Assembly: GCA_964384215.1 (NCBI GenBank)
Contig: CAYLLB010000003.1
Span: 1-64,000 of the forward strand
Source of the DNA: JAJFUV01 sp964384215
Lineage (GTDB): Bacteria > Acidobacteriota > Terriglobia > Bryobacterales > Bryobacteraceae
Reading direction: 5' to 3'
Length of the DNA: 64,000 nucleotides
Part shown: one piece after another, positions 26,403-35,108 of the stretch
How positions within the stretch are numbered: the first letter of the stretch is position 1
Layout: each line of letters opens with the position of its first letter
Translations under genes and position numbers: made by a program
The notes under the pieces: model-generated
The model's input: the letters and a program-made list of their open reading frames with translations, nothing else
The model's database searches: none
What the model was told of the DNA's origin: nothing

Positions 26403-28634
26403 ATGGAAATCAAGCAGGCACCCGATCAGCGAGAGACTCTGCGTACGCTCCCCGGCGACGACGCCCGGCAGATTCTGTGGCGGTATGCGGACCGCTATGA
26501 CTTACAGATGGTCGTACAAGCCGCGCGCGGCGTGGCTCGAGGGCCCGTGGCGCGCTTGGTGGCCGCCGGCGGACGCAACTCGCACGAATGGACTGAAGGC
26601 AAGGCAGAGCTGCTCAAGCACTTCGACGAGGCCGGCATCACCAACGTCTACATGGATCCCAGCGAAGGCGGCTACATCGAAGGGCCCAAAAATCTTGCCC
26701 TCGCGCTGGTGGCCTTCGAGCTAGCCTGGGTGGACGCCGGCGCGGCCACCGGCAGCCTGGCCGGATGCCTGGCCCTGTCGCCCATCCACGAGTGCGGCAC
26801 CGGCGAGCAGAGAGAGCGCTACATGTCGCTCGCCGCGCCGAAGCCCGGCGAGGATCAGGAGCCGTGGCGTGGCGCCTTCTGCCTGACCGAACCCATCCCT
26901 TACGTCGGCGTCGAAACGGGCATTCTCGGCGGCAAGATGCGCGTTGCGGAATGGAAAGACGGCGAGGAGCCCATCCTGCAGGTAGATAAGCGCGGGCGCT
27001 TCATCACCAATATGGGCTTCGCCAACTTCGTCACCGCCGCCGTGGAGAGCGACGACCCGCGCATCAAGGGCACCTGCATGGTGATCCTCGAACAGGGAGA
27101 CCCCGGCGTTTTCGATCGCGGCACCCCGGCCCGGAAACTGGTCCACCAGCTTTCCTCCACCCGCGACCCGATTTTCAGCCTGAAGGTGCCCGCCAGCCGC
27201 ATCATCGGCGGCTACCAGATCAAGGACGGCGTCATCATCCCCAACATGGCGCACGGCCAGGTGATCGAGGCCGTCTTCCGCCACACACGCGTGACGGTCG
27301 GCATCATGACTTCCGCCAAGCTGCTGAGCGCCGTCGAGCCCATCATTCGCTACCAGCGTGGGCGCTTCCGCGGCGCTGAGGGCCTGGCTCCCGGTTCGCC
27401 TCGATATGAACTCGGCCTGCAGCAAAAAGAGGATGCGCTGCACCGCCTGGTCGACGTGTGGGCAGCCGGTGAGGCCGGCGCTTCGCTTGGTTTCGCCACC
27501 GCGCGTCTGTTCGACGAACTCGATCCGCTCCTGCGCGAAAAGGACAAGTTGATGGCCGAGCAGGGCGTCGGCGGCGGCAGCGCGCAGTTCAAGGCGTTGC
27601 GCCGCAAGCAGAAGGACGCCGTCGAGTACCTGCATCAGCTTTATCTGCCGGAGGCCAAGCGCGACAAGACCCGCTACGAAGCGCTCTCCGGCGATCCCCT
27701 GGTGCGCTTCCTGGTGGTGGACGCCTTGGGTAACGTGCTCTGCCCAGCCACCAAGCTTTGGAACACCGGCGTTGGGGCCAACCTGATGCGCGAAGCCGTC
27801 AGCCTGATGGGCGGCTACGGCATCACCGAGGACTGCCCCGGATTCCTCGGGCAGAAGTGGATGGATGCGCAGCTCGAAGCCACCTACGAAGGCCCGGAAG
27901 TGGTGCAACGCCGCCAGCTCAGCGTCACCATGACCAACGAGCTGTTCATCGAGCAGTTCCGCCATTGGATCGGCGAAATGCGCGAGATCGCCTCGCGGCG
28001 GCCGGGCACCGGCGCGTGCGCGCTGGCCAGCGCCATGCAGATGTGGCTCTGGACGCTGAATCATCTCCAGAAGGCCACCGATGCCAACGGCGGCAAACTC
28101 TTCAACAGCTCCCGGCACGGCGTGACCTTCCCGCTAGCCGACGCATTGGGCTGGTTGCTCTCCTCCTACTGCCAGATCAAGGACGTGATCGAGCTGGAAA
28201 GGAAAGGCCCCGAGAACCCCGTGCTGGCCGAGGGCCTGCCCGGCTTGGCCGGTTTCCTGACGGACCTCTGCCACGTGCAAGCCGCGCGCGCCGCCGGTGA
28301 GGTGGGCCGCATTTGCTCCACCCTGGTTTTTGGCTACAACCGCCATCCCGCCTGGGACGATCCCGGCTGCGAGAGCTGTTACAGCTCGAACGAACTGGCG
28401 GAACTGGAAGGCACGATGCCGGGCCTCGCCAGCATAGCCGGAGATGCTACCGGCGAAGATGGCTCGCACCCGGCGAAGGCCGGCCCTTGCGCCGGTTTCG
28501 ACGGCTACGAAACCTTCGTGCGGTTACGGACGCGGCTCGACGGATGCCTGACCGGCGCGCAACTGGCCAAGGACCGGGCGGCGCGCGGACTCACCGAAGT
28601 GATGATCCCCGAGGCGCTGGATTACCCCGCATGA
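26403..28634 (+). CDS. Long acyl-CoA dehydrogenase
   Basis: The 743-residue protein has the FAD/acyl-CoA dehydrogenase core (about residues 60-480): CLALSPIHECGTGEQRERYM, FCLTEP, FITNMGFANFVTAAV and LMGGYGITEDCPG. The catalytic-Glu region reads ATYEGPEVVQRRQL (normally IYEGT). A C-terminal extension of over 200 residues (TNELFIEQFRHWIGEMREIA to MIPEALDYP) is unusual; normal ACADs have about 380 residues and long forms about 600. It oxidises acyl-CoA or a related thioester, passing electrons on. The stop overlaps the next gene by 4 bp (ATGA), so it is translationally coupled to the ETF-QO-like protein. Confidence 0.85.
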   Translation: MEIKQAPDQRETLRTLPGDDARQILWRYADRYDLQMVVQAARGVARGPVARLVAAGGRNSHEWTEGKAELLKHFDEAGITNVYMDPSEGGYIEGPKNLALALVAFELAWVDAGAATGSLAGCLALSPIHECGTGEQRERYMSLAAPKPGEDQEPWRGAFCLTEPIPYVGVETGILGGKMRVAEWKDGEEPILQVDKRGRFITNMGFANFVTAAVESDDPRIKGTCMVILEQGDPGVFDRGTPARKLVHQLSSTRDPIFSLKVPASRIIGGYQIKDGVIIPNMAHGQVIEAVFRHTRVTVGIMTSAKLLSAVEPIIRYQRGRFRGAEGLAPGSPRYELGLQQKEDALHRLVDVWAAGEAGASLGFATARLFDELDPLLREKDKLMAEQGVGGGSAQFKALRRKQKDAVEYLHQLYLPEAKRDKTRYEALSGDPLVRFLVVDALGNVLCPATKLWNTGVGANLMREAVSLMGGYGITEDCPGFLGQKWMDAQLEATYEGPEVVQRRQLSVTMTNELFIEQFRHWIGEMREIASRRPGTGACALASAMQMWLWTLNHLQKATDANGGKLFNSSRHGVTFPLADALGWLLSSYCQIKDVIELERKGPENPVLAEGLPGLAGFLTDLCHVQAARAAGEVGRICSTLVFGYNRHPAWDDPGCESCYSSNELAELEGTMPGLASIAGDATGEDGSHPAKAGPCAGFDGYETFVRLRTRLDGCLTGAQLAKDRAARGLTEVMIPEALDYPA

Positions 28635-30487
28635 GCGAGCAAGACATAGAACGGCAGAGCATGGACGTCGACGTCGTGTGCGTGGGCTTCGGCCCCGCCA
28701 CGGCGGGCTTCCTGACCACGCTCGCCCCGCGCCTCCTCAACGAAGACGGTACCCCGGCCATCGAAAGCGCCGTCATGCCCGGCATGCCGCTTCAGGTCAT
28801 GTGTTACGAGCGCGCTGACGACATCGGCTTCGGCGTATCCGGCATTGTGACGAAGGGGCGGGGCATACGCGCCTCGTTCCCGAACCTCAACACGGCCGAA
28901 ATCCCCATGGCCGCGCCCGTTACCGGTGAGAAGGTTCTCTATTTGCTGGATCCGGTGGGCGCCAGCCGCCGCTCGTTTGCGCTGCGCATGGCTGATAAGC
29001 TTGTGCGCGGGCTGAAGCCCTTGTTCCGTTACGAGGATGACGCCGTCGAGCTGCCCTTCACGCCGGAGTTCCTGCACAAGCGCGGCGGGTTCGTCCTGTC
29101 CATGGGCCAGTTCATGCAGTGGGTGGGGTCGCAATTGATGGCTACCGGCGCGGTGCAGCTCTGGCCCGGTACGCCGGTGGCCAAAGCGCTGCTCGATCAT
29201 GGCAAGGTGTCCGGAGTCCGCCTCATAGACCAGGGCACGGACCGCCAGGGCAATCCCGACGCAGGCTTCCTTCCGGGCATGGACATACACGCCCAGCTCA
29301 CCGTGGTAGGTGATGGCCCCGTGGGCGTCGTGGGCCGCCAGATCGACGCCGAAGTCGGCTTGCCCGCCGGCCATCACCGCATCGAGTGGGCCGTGGGTGC
29401 GAAAATGGTTGTCGAATTACCGGAGGATTCGACGCTCCAGCCGGGCATGGTTCTGCACACCTTCGGCTATCCCGAGCCCGAGATCTTCGGCTTCCTGTAC
29501 GTTCATCCGGACCGCCTGGCTTCGGTCGGAATCTTTGTGCCGAGCTGGTTCGACAACCCGGTACGCACGTCCTACCGCTACCTGCAGCACTTCATGCTGC
29601 ATCCATACCTTTGGAAGTACTTGAAGGGAAGCAAGTTGCGGAGCTGGGGCGCGAAGAGCCTGCTAGAGTGCGGCCGCCTGGGCGAGCCTTACCTGGCAGG
29701 CGACGGTTACGCCCGCATCGGCGAAGGTTCGGGTTCTACCAACGTGCTGACCGGCTCGGGCGTTGACGAAGCCTGGACCACCGGCGCGCAGCTTGCCGAA
29801 GCCGTCATCGAGTTACTCCAAGAAAAGAAACCGTTCTCTCGCGAGAACCTCGAAAAAACCTACGTCCGCCGCAGGCGCCAAAGCTGGGTCGACCGCGAGG
29901 GCCGCATCGCCGAGCACGCCCGCGATGGTTTCGACCGCGGCCTCGTTCAGGGCCTCATCGGCATGGCCCTCGCCGGCATGACCCGGGGAATCCTGAACAT
30001 GCCCGGCAAGCCGCTCCGGCCTTACGAGCGCATCCCGGACGTTTACGAGTATTACGAAGGACGCATTCCAGCCGAGGAGATGGCCCGCCTGCGCGAAGAG
30101 TGCGCCGCGCGAGGCGTGCCGCTGCACGATGCGCTGATGGAACGCTGCGGCTGGCCCGCCATCCCCTATGACGGCGAACTGCTGGTCTCGCACCAGGACG
30201 CCCTTCTGATGGGCGGCAAGGTGCAGGCCCCGCCGGGCTACCCCGACCACGTGGTCTTCCTCTATCCCGCGCTCTGCGAAGCTTGCGGCACCAAAATCTG
30301 CGTCGAAGTTTGCTCCGGCGAGGCGATCCGGCCGGGTCCGAATGGCGTGCCGCAATTCGACCGCGACAAGTGCGTCCATTGCGGTGCCTGCCTCTGGAAC
30401 TGCGAGATGCCTCTGGATGGCAAACCCGACCAGACCAACATTGATTTCCGGGCCGGCGCGGGCGGTTTGCACTCGGCCGAAAATTAG
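28631..30487 (+). CDS. ETF-quinone oxidoreductase-like flavoprotein with ferredoxin domain
   Basis: The 618-residue protein starts with a Rossmann FAD site (VDVVCVGFGPATAGF, residues 13-27) and follows the ETF-QO/FixC pattern, with GDGYARIGEGSGSTNVLTGSG near the second FAD motif. At the C-terminus a ferredoxin-type motif set CEACGTKICVEVC and CVHCGACLWNCEMP should hold a 4Fe-4S cluster. Such enzymes move electrons from acyl-CoA dehydrogenation to quinone at the membrane. The normal electron carrier EtfAB is absent from the window, so the dehydrogenase may reduce this protein directly or use ETF from elsewhere. The third glycine of the first FAD motif is Thr. Confidence 0.85.
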   Translation: MSEQDIERQSMDVDVVCVGFGPATAGFLTTLAPRLLNEDGTPAIESAVMPGMPLQVMCYERADDIGFGVSGIVTKGRGIRASFPNLNTAEIPMAAPVTGEKVLYLLDPVGASRRSFALRMADKLVRGLKPLFRYEDDAVELPFTPEFLHKRGGFVLSMGQFMQWVGSQLMATGAVQLWPGTPVAKALLDHGKVSGVRLIDQGTDRQGNPDAGFLPGMDIHAQLTVVGDGPVGVVGRQIDAEVGLPAGHHRIEWAVGAKMVVELPEDSTLQPGMVLHTFGYPEPEIFGFLYVHPDRLASVGIFVPSWFDNPVRTSYRYLQHFMLHPYLWKYLKGSKLRSWGAKSLLECGRLGEPYLAGDGYARIGEGSGSTNVLTGSGVDEAWTTGAQLAEAVIELLQEKKPFSRENLEKTYVRRRRQSWVDREGRIAEHARDGFDRGLVQGLIGMALAGMTRGILNMPGKPLRPYERIPDVYEYYEGRIPAEEMARLREECAARGVPLHDALMERCGWPAIPYDGELLVSHQDALLMGGKVQAPPGYPDHVVFLYPALCEACGTKICVEVCSGEAIRPGPNGVPQFDRDKCVHCGACLWNCEMPLDGKPDQTNIDFRAGAGGLHSAEN

Positions 30488-30507
30488 GGCCGGCACGAAG
30501 CCGGCCC
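30487..30507. terminator. Terminator-like hairpin after the dehydrogenase operon
   Basis: GGGCCGGC (30487-30494), a 5-nt loop, and GCCGGCCC (30500-30507) form a perfect 8-bp stem that begins inside the stop codon of the ETF-QO gene. No T-run follows. It lies between convergent genes ending at 30487 and 30539 and may work on both. Confidence 0.55.
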
Positions 30508-30538
30508 CGTCGTGTGGTGGTGCGAATTCAGAAGGGAA

Positions 30539-31132
30539 TCAGGCAGCCTTTCGCAGCGGAGCGGTGAACCTGCGGCGCGCAGCGAAGACGGGTATGGCCC
30601 GGACTTTCGGGCGTGGCTCATTGGGGCCATCGATACGCCAGCGCGGTGCGGTTCCGAAGTACTCGTCGAGCGGATAGAGGGAATAAGGCTCCAACTCGCG
30701 GAACACTTGGCCTAACTTGGTCTCGATCCGGTACACCATGTGGAAGAAGTTCCCGCGCTCCATTTTGAGCTGGCGGCAGCACAGCTTCCAGTCCGCGCCG
30801 AGTAAGAAATGATATTTGAAAACGCGGTACTGTTCGGCGCTCAGGTGCCGGCGGCTGACCAGGCAGAAATCCGCTACGTACTCCTCATCTTTCCGGCCCC
30901 AGCTGAACCGCCTCTCACGCCCTCCCGTGAACTCGAGCGAGGCACGGCTTATGTGTTTCTCCTTGGTGGCGCAATATCGAAAACGATTGAAACACGCGCG
31001 AAAGACCGCGCGCAACACGCAACCGCACGGCACAGACTTGCCGTTTCGTCCGGCCCGCAACCCGAGGCCGAAACACTGCATGCATGTGTGCTTTGCCAAT
31101 CCCAATGTCTCTGATCTGGTCCAATCAAACAT
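30539..31132 (-). CDS. Small zinc-motif protein with sigma-like HTH, regulator candidate
   Basis: The 197-residue protein has a DnaJ-like cysteine motif near the N-terminus (CMQCFGLGLRAGRNGKSVPCGC, about residues 17-38). A basic region (RACFNRFRYCATKEKH) follows, then a segment SAEQYRVFKYHFLLGADWKLCCRQLKMERGNFFHMVYRIETKLGQVF. That segment resembles the C-terminal HTH of sigma-70-type factors. It is probably a DNA-binding regulator. ATG 31132 has GGAGGA about 9 nt upstream. It is divergent from the XRE-S24 regulator across an AT-rich control region. Confidence 0.6.
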   Translation of the reverse strand: MFDWTRSETLGLAKHTCMQCFGLGLRAGRNGKSVPCGCVLRAVFRACFNRFRYCATKEKHISRASLEFTGGRERRFSWGRKDEEYVADFCLVSRRHLSAEQYRVFKYHFLLGADWKLCCRQLKMERGNFFHMVYRIETKLGQVFRELEPYSLYPLDEYFGTAPRWRIDGPNEPRPKVRAIPVFAARRRFTAPLRKAA

Positions 31133-31245
31133 TGTGCATGTCCTCCTGGCGTCTCCTCCTGGTCCGAGTCGAAGAGCGCCGTGCAATCCTGATTCTAAGG
31201 TAAATCACTTAAAAAAATAGTCAATATATTGATATGAACAAAATG

Positions 31246-31264
31246 CCATCGTTCCTTTCGATGG
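31246..31264. promoter_or_regulatory. Inverted repeat CCATCG-n7-CGATGG
   Basis: Perfect 6-bp arms (31246-31251 and 31259-31264) around a 7-nt centre inside the AT-rich region. It could be an operator for one of the two flanking regulators, or a hairpin in the leader. Confidence 0.45.
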
Positions 31265-31381
31265 GAGAGTTGCGTGCTCTCTATCTTATTCATTCCTAAG
31301 GTTATTGCTATAGAACAAGCGCGGCGCAAAAAAATCGCTTAAGAACGATATTTAATGCTACTATACCTAGAGAAGTGCGAA

Positions 31382-31402
31382 CCTATTTCAAACTGAAATA
31401 GG
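31382..31402. promoter_or_regulatory. 21-bp operator-like palindrome
   Basis: CCTATTTC (31382-31389) and GAAATAGG (31395-31402) are perfect inverted arms with a 5-nt centre. It begins 17 bp after the extended -10-like site and 15 bp before the XRE start codon, where a bound repressor would block transcription. It is the best candidate for autoregulation by the XRE-S24 protein. Confidence 0.6.
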
Positions 31403-31417
31403 CTGCGGAGCGCCTTC

Positions 31418-32143
31418 ATGTACTTTCAAACGCTGCAATCCCGGCTGGTGGCTGCCGTCCGTATGCGAGTCCGCACTGGCGAACTGACCGAGCGCCGGCT
31501 GGCGCGGTTGACAGGCATTTCCCAACCGCACATCCACAATGTCCTGAAGGGCGCCCGCGAACTGTCTCCGGAGATCGCGGACCTGATCCTGCGGCAACTG
31601 AAGATCTCCCTGCTCGACCTGGTGGAGGGCGAGGAACTTGACGCGCGCGCATCGCTCCGGCAGGCGCCGCAGCGATACCGGGAGGTCCCGCTGGTGGACG
31701 GCCGCATCGGTCCCGGGCACAGGTTCCCGGAAGGGGTGAGCCCGGTGGAGTTCTATCCATTTCCCAGCGTCATGCTAGTGTCCCTGGACCGGCCGCTGGC
31801 GGCGAGGCTGGACGGCGATCCTCAAATGCGGTCCGTGGTTGCCGCGGGCGACCTAGTGCTGCTGGATCAGCGCGAAGGCCCGCGCCGCAACCCCGATGTG
31901 GATTCGTTATATGTGGTTTCGCGCAACAACGAGGGGATTGTGCGCTGGGTACGGCAAGGCCCGCGCTCCATCTACCTGGCGGCCGCGGATTCTTTCCTGC
32001 GCCCATCCGCTTGGGAACATGTGCCGCTTGCGGACTGCCATGTGCTGGACGTTGTGAAGGCCAGGATCGTGTGGATCGGCCGCGAGACGGCGTGCGGAAT
32101 GGGATGGCTGCCGGATCAGGACTTGCCGGCCACTTCGCGATAG
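31418..32143 (+). CDS. XRE-type HTH regulator with S24-like C-terminal domain
   Basis: The 241-residue protein has an XRE/Cro-type HTH in residues 15-62 (LTERRLARLTGISQPHIHNVLKGARELSPEIADLILRQL). A peptidase-S24-like beta domain follows (about residues 100-225: SVMLVSLDRPLAAR, VVAAGDLVLLDQREGP, VVSRNNEGIVRWVRQG), of the kind found in LexA/CI-like repressors. The usual cleavage Ala-Gly and the Ser/Lys dyad are not obvious, so self-cleavage is doubtful. GGAG precedes ATG 31418. It is divergent from the zinc-HTH gene and overlaps the 3' end of the convergent glycosyltransferase by 28 bp. Probably it senses a small molecule or stress and represses through the palindrome at 31382. Confidence 0.8.
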   Translation: MYFQTLQSRLVAAVRMRVRTGELTERRLARLTGISQPHIHNVLKGARELSPEIADLILRQLKISLLDLVEGEELDARASLRQAPQRYREVPLVDGRIGPGHRFPEGVSPVEFYPFPSVMLVSLDRPLAARLDGDPQMRSVVAAGDLVLLDQREGPRRNPDVDSLYVVSRNNEGIVRWVRQGPRSIYLAAADSFLRPSAWEHVPLADCHVLDVVKARIVWIGRETACGMGWLPDQDLPATSR

Positions 32144-33282
32144 GTATCCAGCACTTCCCTGGCCGTGACGTCCCAACTGAAGCTGGCGGCCTGGCTGTAA
32201 CCTCGCGCCACCAGGTCCCGCCGCAGCGAAACGTCCAGCAGCACTTCCCGGATGCCGCGCGCGATGTCGAAGACGTTGTCCGGATTGACAATCATGGCGG
32301 CGTCGCCGGTGACTTCCGGCAACGAGCTCACGTTGGAGGTGACCACAGGCGTCCCCGAAGCCATGGCCTCGAGCGGCGGCAGACCGAAGCCCTCGTAGAG
32401 AGAGGGGAACACGAACGCGGCGGCCGATTCGTAAAACACCCTGAGCGTATCGAACGGCACGAAGCCCAGGAAGCGCACCGCCTGCTCCATGTGCGTCTTA
32501 TTGACAGCCTGGCGCACGGTGGGGTTGCGCGACACCTCGTCCCCGATGATGATGAGGCGCAGATCGCTGTACACGGGATGATTCTCGAGATCGCCTCTCA
32601 GCACGGCGAAGGCTTCGACCATGCGCGGGATGTTTTTTTGCGGGCGGATCGTGCCGGTGTAAAGCAGATACGGATAGGAAATCTGGTAGCGTTCCAGGAT
32701 GCGGCGCCGTTCGTGGTCGGCGCTGCCGGGACCGGCCGCCCGCGCGTCGGCAGGGTTGGGATGCGCGGCGAAGCGCGGATCCGGCGCGTTATAAATGCGG
32801 CGGATGCGCGAGGCTGGAATATTGAGGTAGTGCTCGACGTCGCGCCGCGTCGCTTCGGATACCGCGATGACTTTGTCCGCCCTCAACAGGCCGCGGCGGA
32901 AAAGGTAGTGCCTCAGGCTCTGCCGCCAGCTCGAAACCTGTTCGAACAACAGCACGCTCATATCGTGAATAGTCACGACGTAAGGTTTGGGCATCCAGTA
33001 AGGGACGCGGTTCAGCGGCATGTGGTAAAGGTCGGGTTGAAACTGCCTTACGAACAGCGGAAAGGCGGCCAAGTCTCGCAAATCCAGATCGCTGCGCGTG
33101 TAGGTTACCAGCTTGAAATTCGCCGGTAGCCCATCGAAGTCCTTCACGTCCCCGGGGAAAGCCGTGATCGTATAGCGGTTCTCGTGGTCCAGGTTGCCGA
33201 GGGCCCGGAGCAGATTTCGGATATAGGTCCCGATTCCGAAATCCCGTAAGTGCCGGGCGTCGAAAGCAACGTGGAAAGCCAT
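32116..33282 (-). CDS. Glycosyltransferase family 4 (GT-B)
   Basis: The 388-residue protein matches GT4: FDARHLRDFGIGTYIRNLL at the N-terminus, VVTIHDMSVL, YLLYTGTIRPQKNIPRMVEAF, and the GT-B donor site FPSLYEGFGLPPLEAMASGTPVVTSNVSSLPEV with E/E (about residues 310-340). It transfers a sugar from a nucleotide donor, likely in surface polysaccharide or glycolipid synthesis. It is 3 bp behind glyA in the rpiB-glyA operon and ends overlapping the XRE gene. Confidence 0.9.
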   Translation of the reverse strand: MAFHVAFDARHLRDFGIGTYIRNLLRALGNLDHENRYTITAFPGDVKDFDGLPANFKLVTYTRSDLDLRDLAAFPLFVRQFQPDLYHMPLNRVPYWMPKPYVVTIHDMSVLLFEQVSSWRQSLRHYLFRRGLLRADKVIAVSEATRRDVEHYLNIPASRIRRIYNAPDPRFAAHPNPADARAAGPGSADHERRRILERYQISYPYLLYTGTIRPQKNIPRMVEAFAVLRGDLENHPVYSDLRLIIIGDEVSRNPTVRQAVNKTHMEQAVRFLGFVPFDTLRVFYESAAAFVFPSLYEGFGLPPLEAMASGTPVVTSNVSSLPEVTGDAAMIVNPDNVFDIARGIREVLLDVSLRRDLVARGYSQAASFSWDVTAREVLDTYREVAGKS

Positions 33283-33285
33283 GCC

Positions 33286-34563
33286 TTAAGAGGCCGGTGA
33301 GCGCTTCCAGGCGTAGAGCGGAAAGCGCTCGGTCAGGGCCGCAACACCCTCGCGGACGCGGGTGGCGGTCTCTTCGTTGCCGATGTGGGCCAGCGCTTCG
33401 GCGATGAGTGAGGCCACCTCCCGCATCTCCGCCTCGCCGAAACCGCGCGTGGTAACTGCCGGAGAGCCCAAACGGATACCGCTCGGATTGAGCGGCGGAT
33501 TCACGTCGAATGGGATCGTGTTCTTGTTTACCGTGATGTAAGCCTGATCGAGGAACTTCTCGGCCTCGCGGCCGCGAATGCCCTTCGAAAAGACGTCCAC
33601 CAGCATGACGTGCGTGTCGGTGCCGCCGGAAACTACCCGGAAGCCGGCTTCGGCCAGCCCGCCAGCCAGCGCCCTGGCGTTCGCCAGCACGCGCTCCTGG
33701 TAAGCCACAAACTCGCTGGTCATGGCCTCCTTGAAGCAAACAGCCTTGGCTGCGACCACGTGCACCAGCGGTCCGCCCTGGCGGCCCGGGAATACGCTCT
33801 TGTCCACGGCCGCCGCGTACTTCTCCTTGCAGAGGATCAGGCCCGAGCGCGGTCCCCGCAGCGTCTTATGCGTGGTCGAGGTAACGATGTCGGCATACTC
33901 GCACGGGTTGGGATGAAGCCCCGCCGCAACGAGGCCCGAGAAGTGGGCCATGTCGACCAGGAAGATGGCGCCCACGGAATCCGCGATCTCGCGGAAGCGG
34001 CGGAAATCGATAATGCGTGGATACGCGCTTCCGCCGGCGATGATCAACTTGGGTTTATGCTCCTCGGCCAGGCGCGCCAATTCCTCGTAGTCAATGGTCT
34101 CATCCTCGCGCCGCACGCCGTAGGGCACGATGTGATACGTCTGGCCGGAGAAATTCAGGTGATGGCCGTGGGTGAGGTGCCCGCCGTGGGAAAGGTTCAT
34201 GCCGAACACGGTGTCGCCCGGCTTCAACACGGCCGCGTAAGCGGCTTCGTTGGCCTGCGAGCCCGAGTGCGGCTGCACGTTGGCGTGTTCGGCCTTGAAC
34301 AGCGCCTTGGCACGCTCTCGCGCGAGGTTTTCCACCTCGTCGACGAATTCGCAGCCTCCGTAATAACGCTTGGCCGGATAACCTTCGGCGTACTTATTCG
34401 TGAAGACGCTGCCGGTGGCTTCCAGTACGGCCTCGGAAGTGAAGTTCTCGCTGGCGATGAGCTCGAGCCGGGTGTTCTGCCGGTCGAGTTCCCCGCGGAT
34501 AGCGCGGTACACTTCGGGATCGACCTCGGCCAGGGGTCGGGACATTCTCTCCTCTTCGGTCAT
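33286..34563 (-). CDS. glyA: Serine hydroxymethyltransferase
   Basis: The 425-residue PLP enzyme converts serine and THF to glycine and 5,10-methylene-THF. It has the family signature SENFTSEAVLEATGSVFTNKYAEGYPAKRYYGG (residues near 38-68) and the PLP lysine in STTHKTLRGPRSG. Two starts compete: ATG 34563 overlaps the rpiB stop by 4 bp (ATGA), and ATG 34545 (MSRPLAEVDPEVYRA) has AGGAGAGA just upstream. Both are in one reading, so only six residues are at stake. It lies between rpiB and the GT4 gene and supplies the folate pool used by fhs. Confidence 0.95.
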   Translation of the reverse strand: MTEEERMSRPLAEVDPEVYRAIRGELDRQNTRLELIASENFTSEAVLEATGSVFTNKYAEGYPAKRYYGGCEFVDEVENLARERAKALFKAEHANVQPHSGSQANEAAYAAVLKPGDTVFGMNLSHGGHLTHGHHLNFSGQTYHIVPYGVRREDETIDYEELARLAEEHKPKLIIAGGSAYPRIIDFRRFREIADSVGAIFLVDMAHFSGLVAAGLHPNPCEYADIVTSTTHKTLRGPRSGLILCKEKYAAAVDKSVFPGRQGGPLVHVVAAKAVCFKEAMTSEFVAYQERVLANARALAGGLAEAGFRVVSGGTDTHVMLVDVFSKGIRGREAEKFLDQAYITVNKNTIPFDVNPPLNPSGIRLGSPAVTTRGFGEAEMREVASLIAEALAHIGNEETATRVREGVAALTERFPLYAWKRSPAS

Positions 34564-35033
34564 GAGTTCGGTACCTGATTCTCTTCGGCGTCCCTTTCGC
34601 TCTCAATGGCGCTGATCTTATTCACGCGCCGCTGGTGGCGTCCGCCTTCGAAACTGCCGTGCAAAAAAGTGTCCAGCATGGCAGTGGCGGCCTCCAAGGT
34701 AGTGTACTTGGCGCCGAGCGCCAGCACATTGGCGTTGTTGTGCGCCCGCGCCAGGCCCACCTGGTCCGGGTTGGCGCCCCACACGGCGCGCACGCCGTTC
34801 ACCTTGTTCGCCGCAATGGCCATTCCGGTTCCGGTAAAGCAAACCAGCACCCCGTAGTCGGCCCGGCCGCCGGCAACCTCGTGCGCGACGGCGGAGGCGA
34901 AGTCCGGGTAGTCGCAAGAGTCCTGGCTGTGAGTACCGCGGTCGTCTACCACGTACCCTTGCTTGACCAGCTCCTGCTTCAGGCTCTCCTTGAGGAGAAA
35001 CCCGGCATGATCGGCGCCGATGGCGATTTTCAT
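34560..35033 (-). CDS. rpiB: Ribose-5-phosphate isomerase B
   Basis: The 157-residue RpiB/LacA-type isomerase interconverts ribose 5-phosphate and ribulose 5-phosphate. Motifs are IGADHAGFLLKE (residues 4-15), SCDYPDFA (39-46), VLVCFTGTGMAIAANKVNGVRA (catalytic Cys and the phosphate loop) and ARAHNNANVLALGA. The C-terminal tail (RRVNKISAIESERDAEENQ) is somewhat longer than in the short forms. It is the first gene of rpiB-glyA-GT4. Confidence 0.95.
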   Translation of the reverse strand: MKIAIGADHAGFLLKESLKQELVKQGYVVDDRGTHSQDSCDYPDFASAVAHEVAGGRADYGVLVCFTGTGMAIAANKVNGVRAVWGANPDQVGLARAHNNANVLALGAKYTTLEAATAMLDTFLHGSFEGGRHQRRVNKISAIESERDAEENQVPNS

Positions 35034-35108
35034 CAGGGGTAAACCTCATCTTATCATGATGGTTCCGTGGCGCTTGCCAGCGTTACAGGAAGGAGGCATG
35101 ATAACCGC

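Larger units (their letters stand above)
31133..31417. promoter_or_regulatory. AT-rich divergent control region
   Basis: 285 bp between the divergent regulator genes. From about 31200 to 31400 the composition is strongly AT-rich, in contrast to all neighbours. An extended -10-like TGCTACTAT sits at 31356-31364 toward the XRE gene. Several inverted repeats are listed separately. Confidence 0.65.

Noticed and set aside
26721..28118. A 465-codon minus frame opposite the acyl-CoA dehydrogenase.
   Set aside because: Antisense shadow of a high-GC gene.
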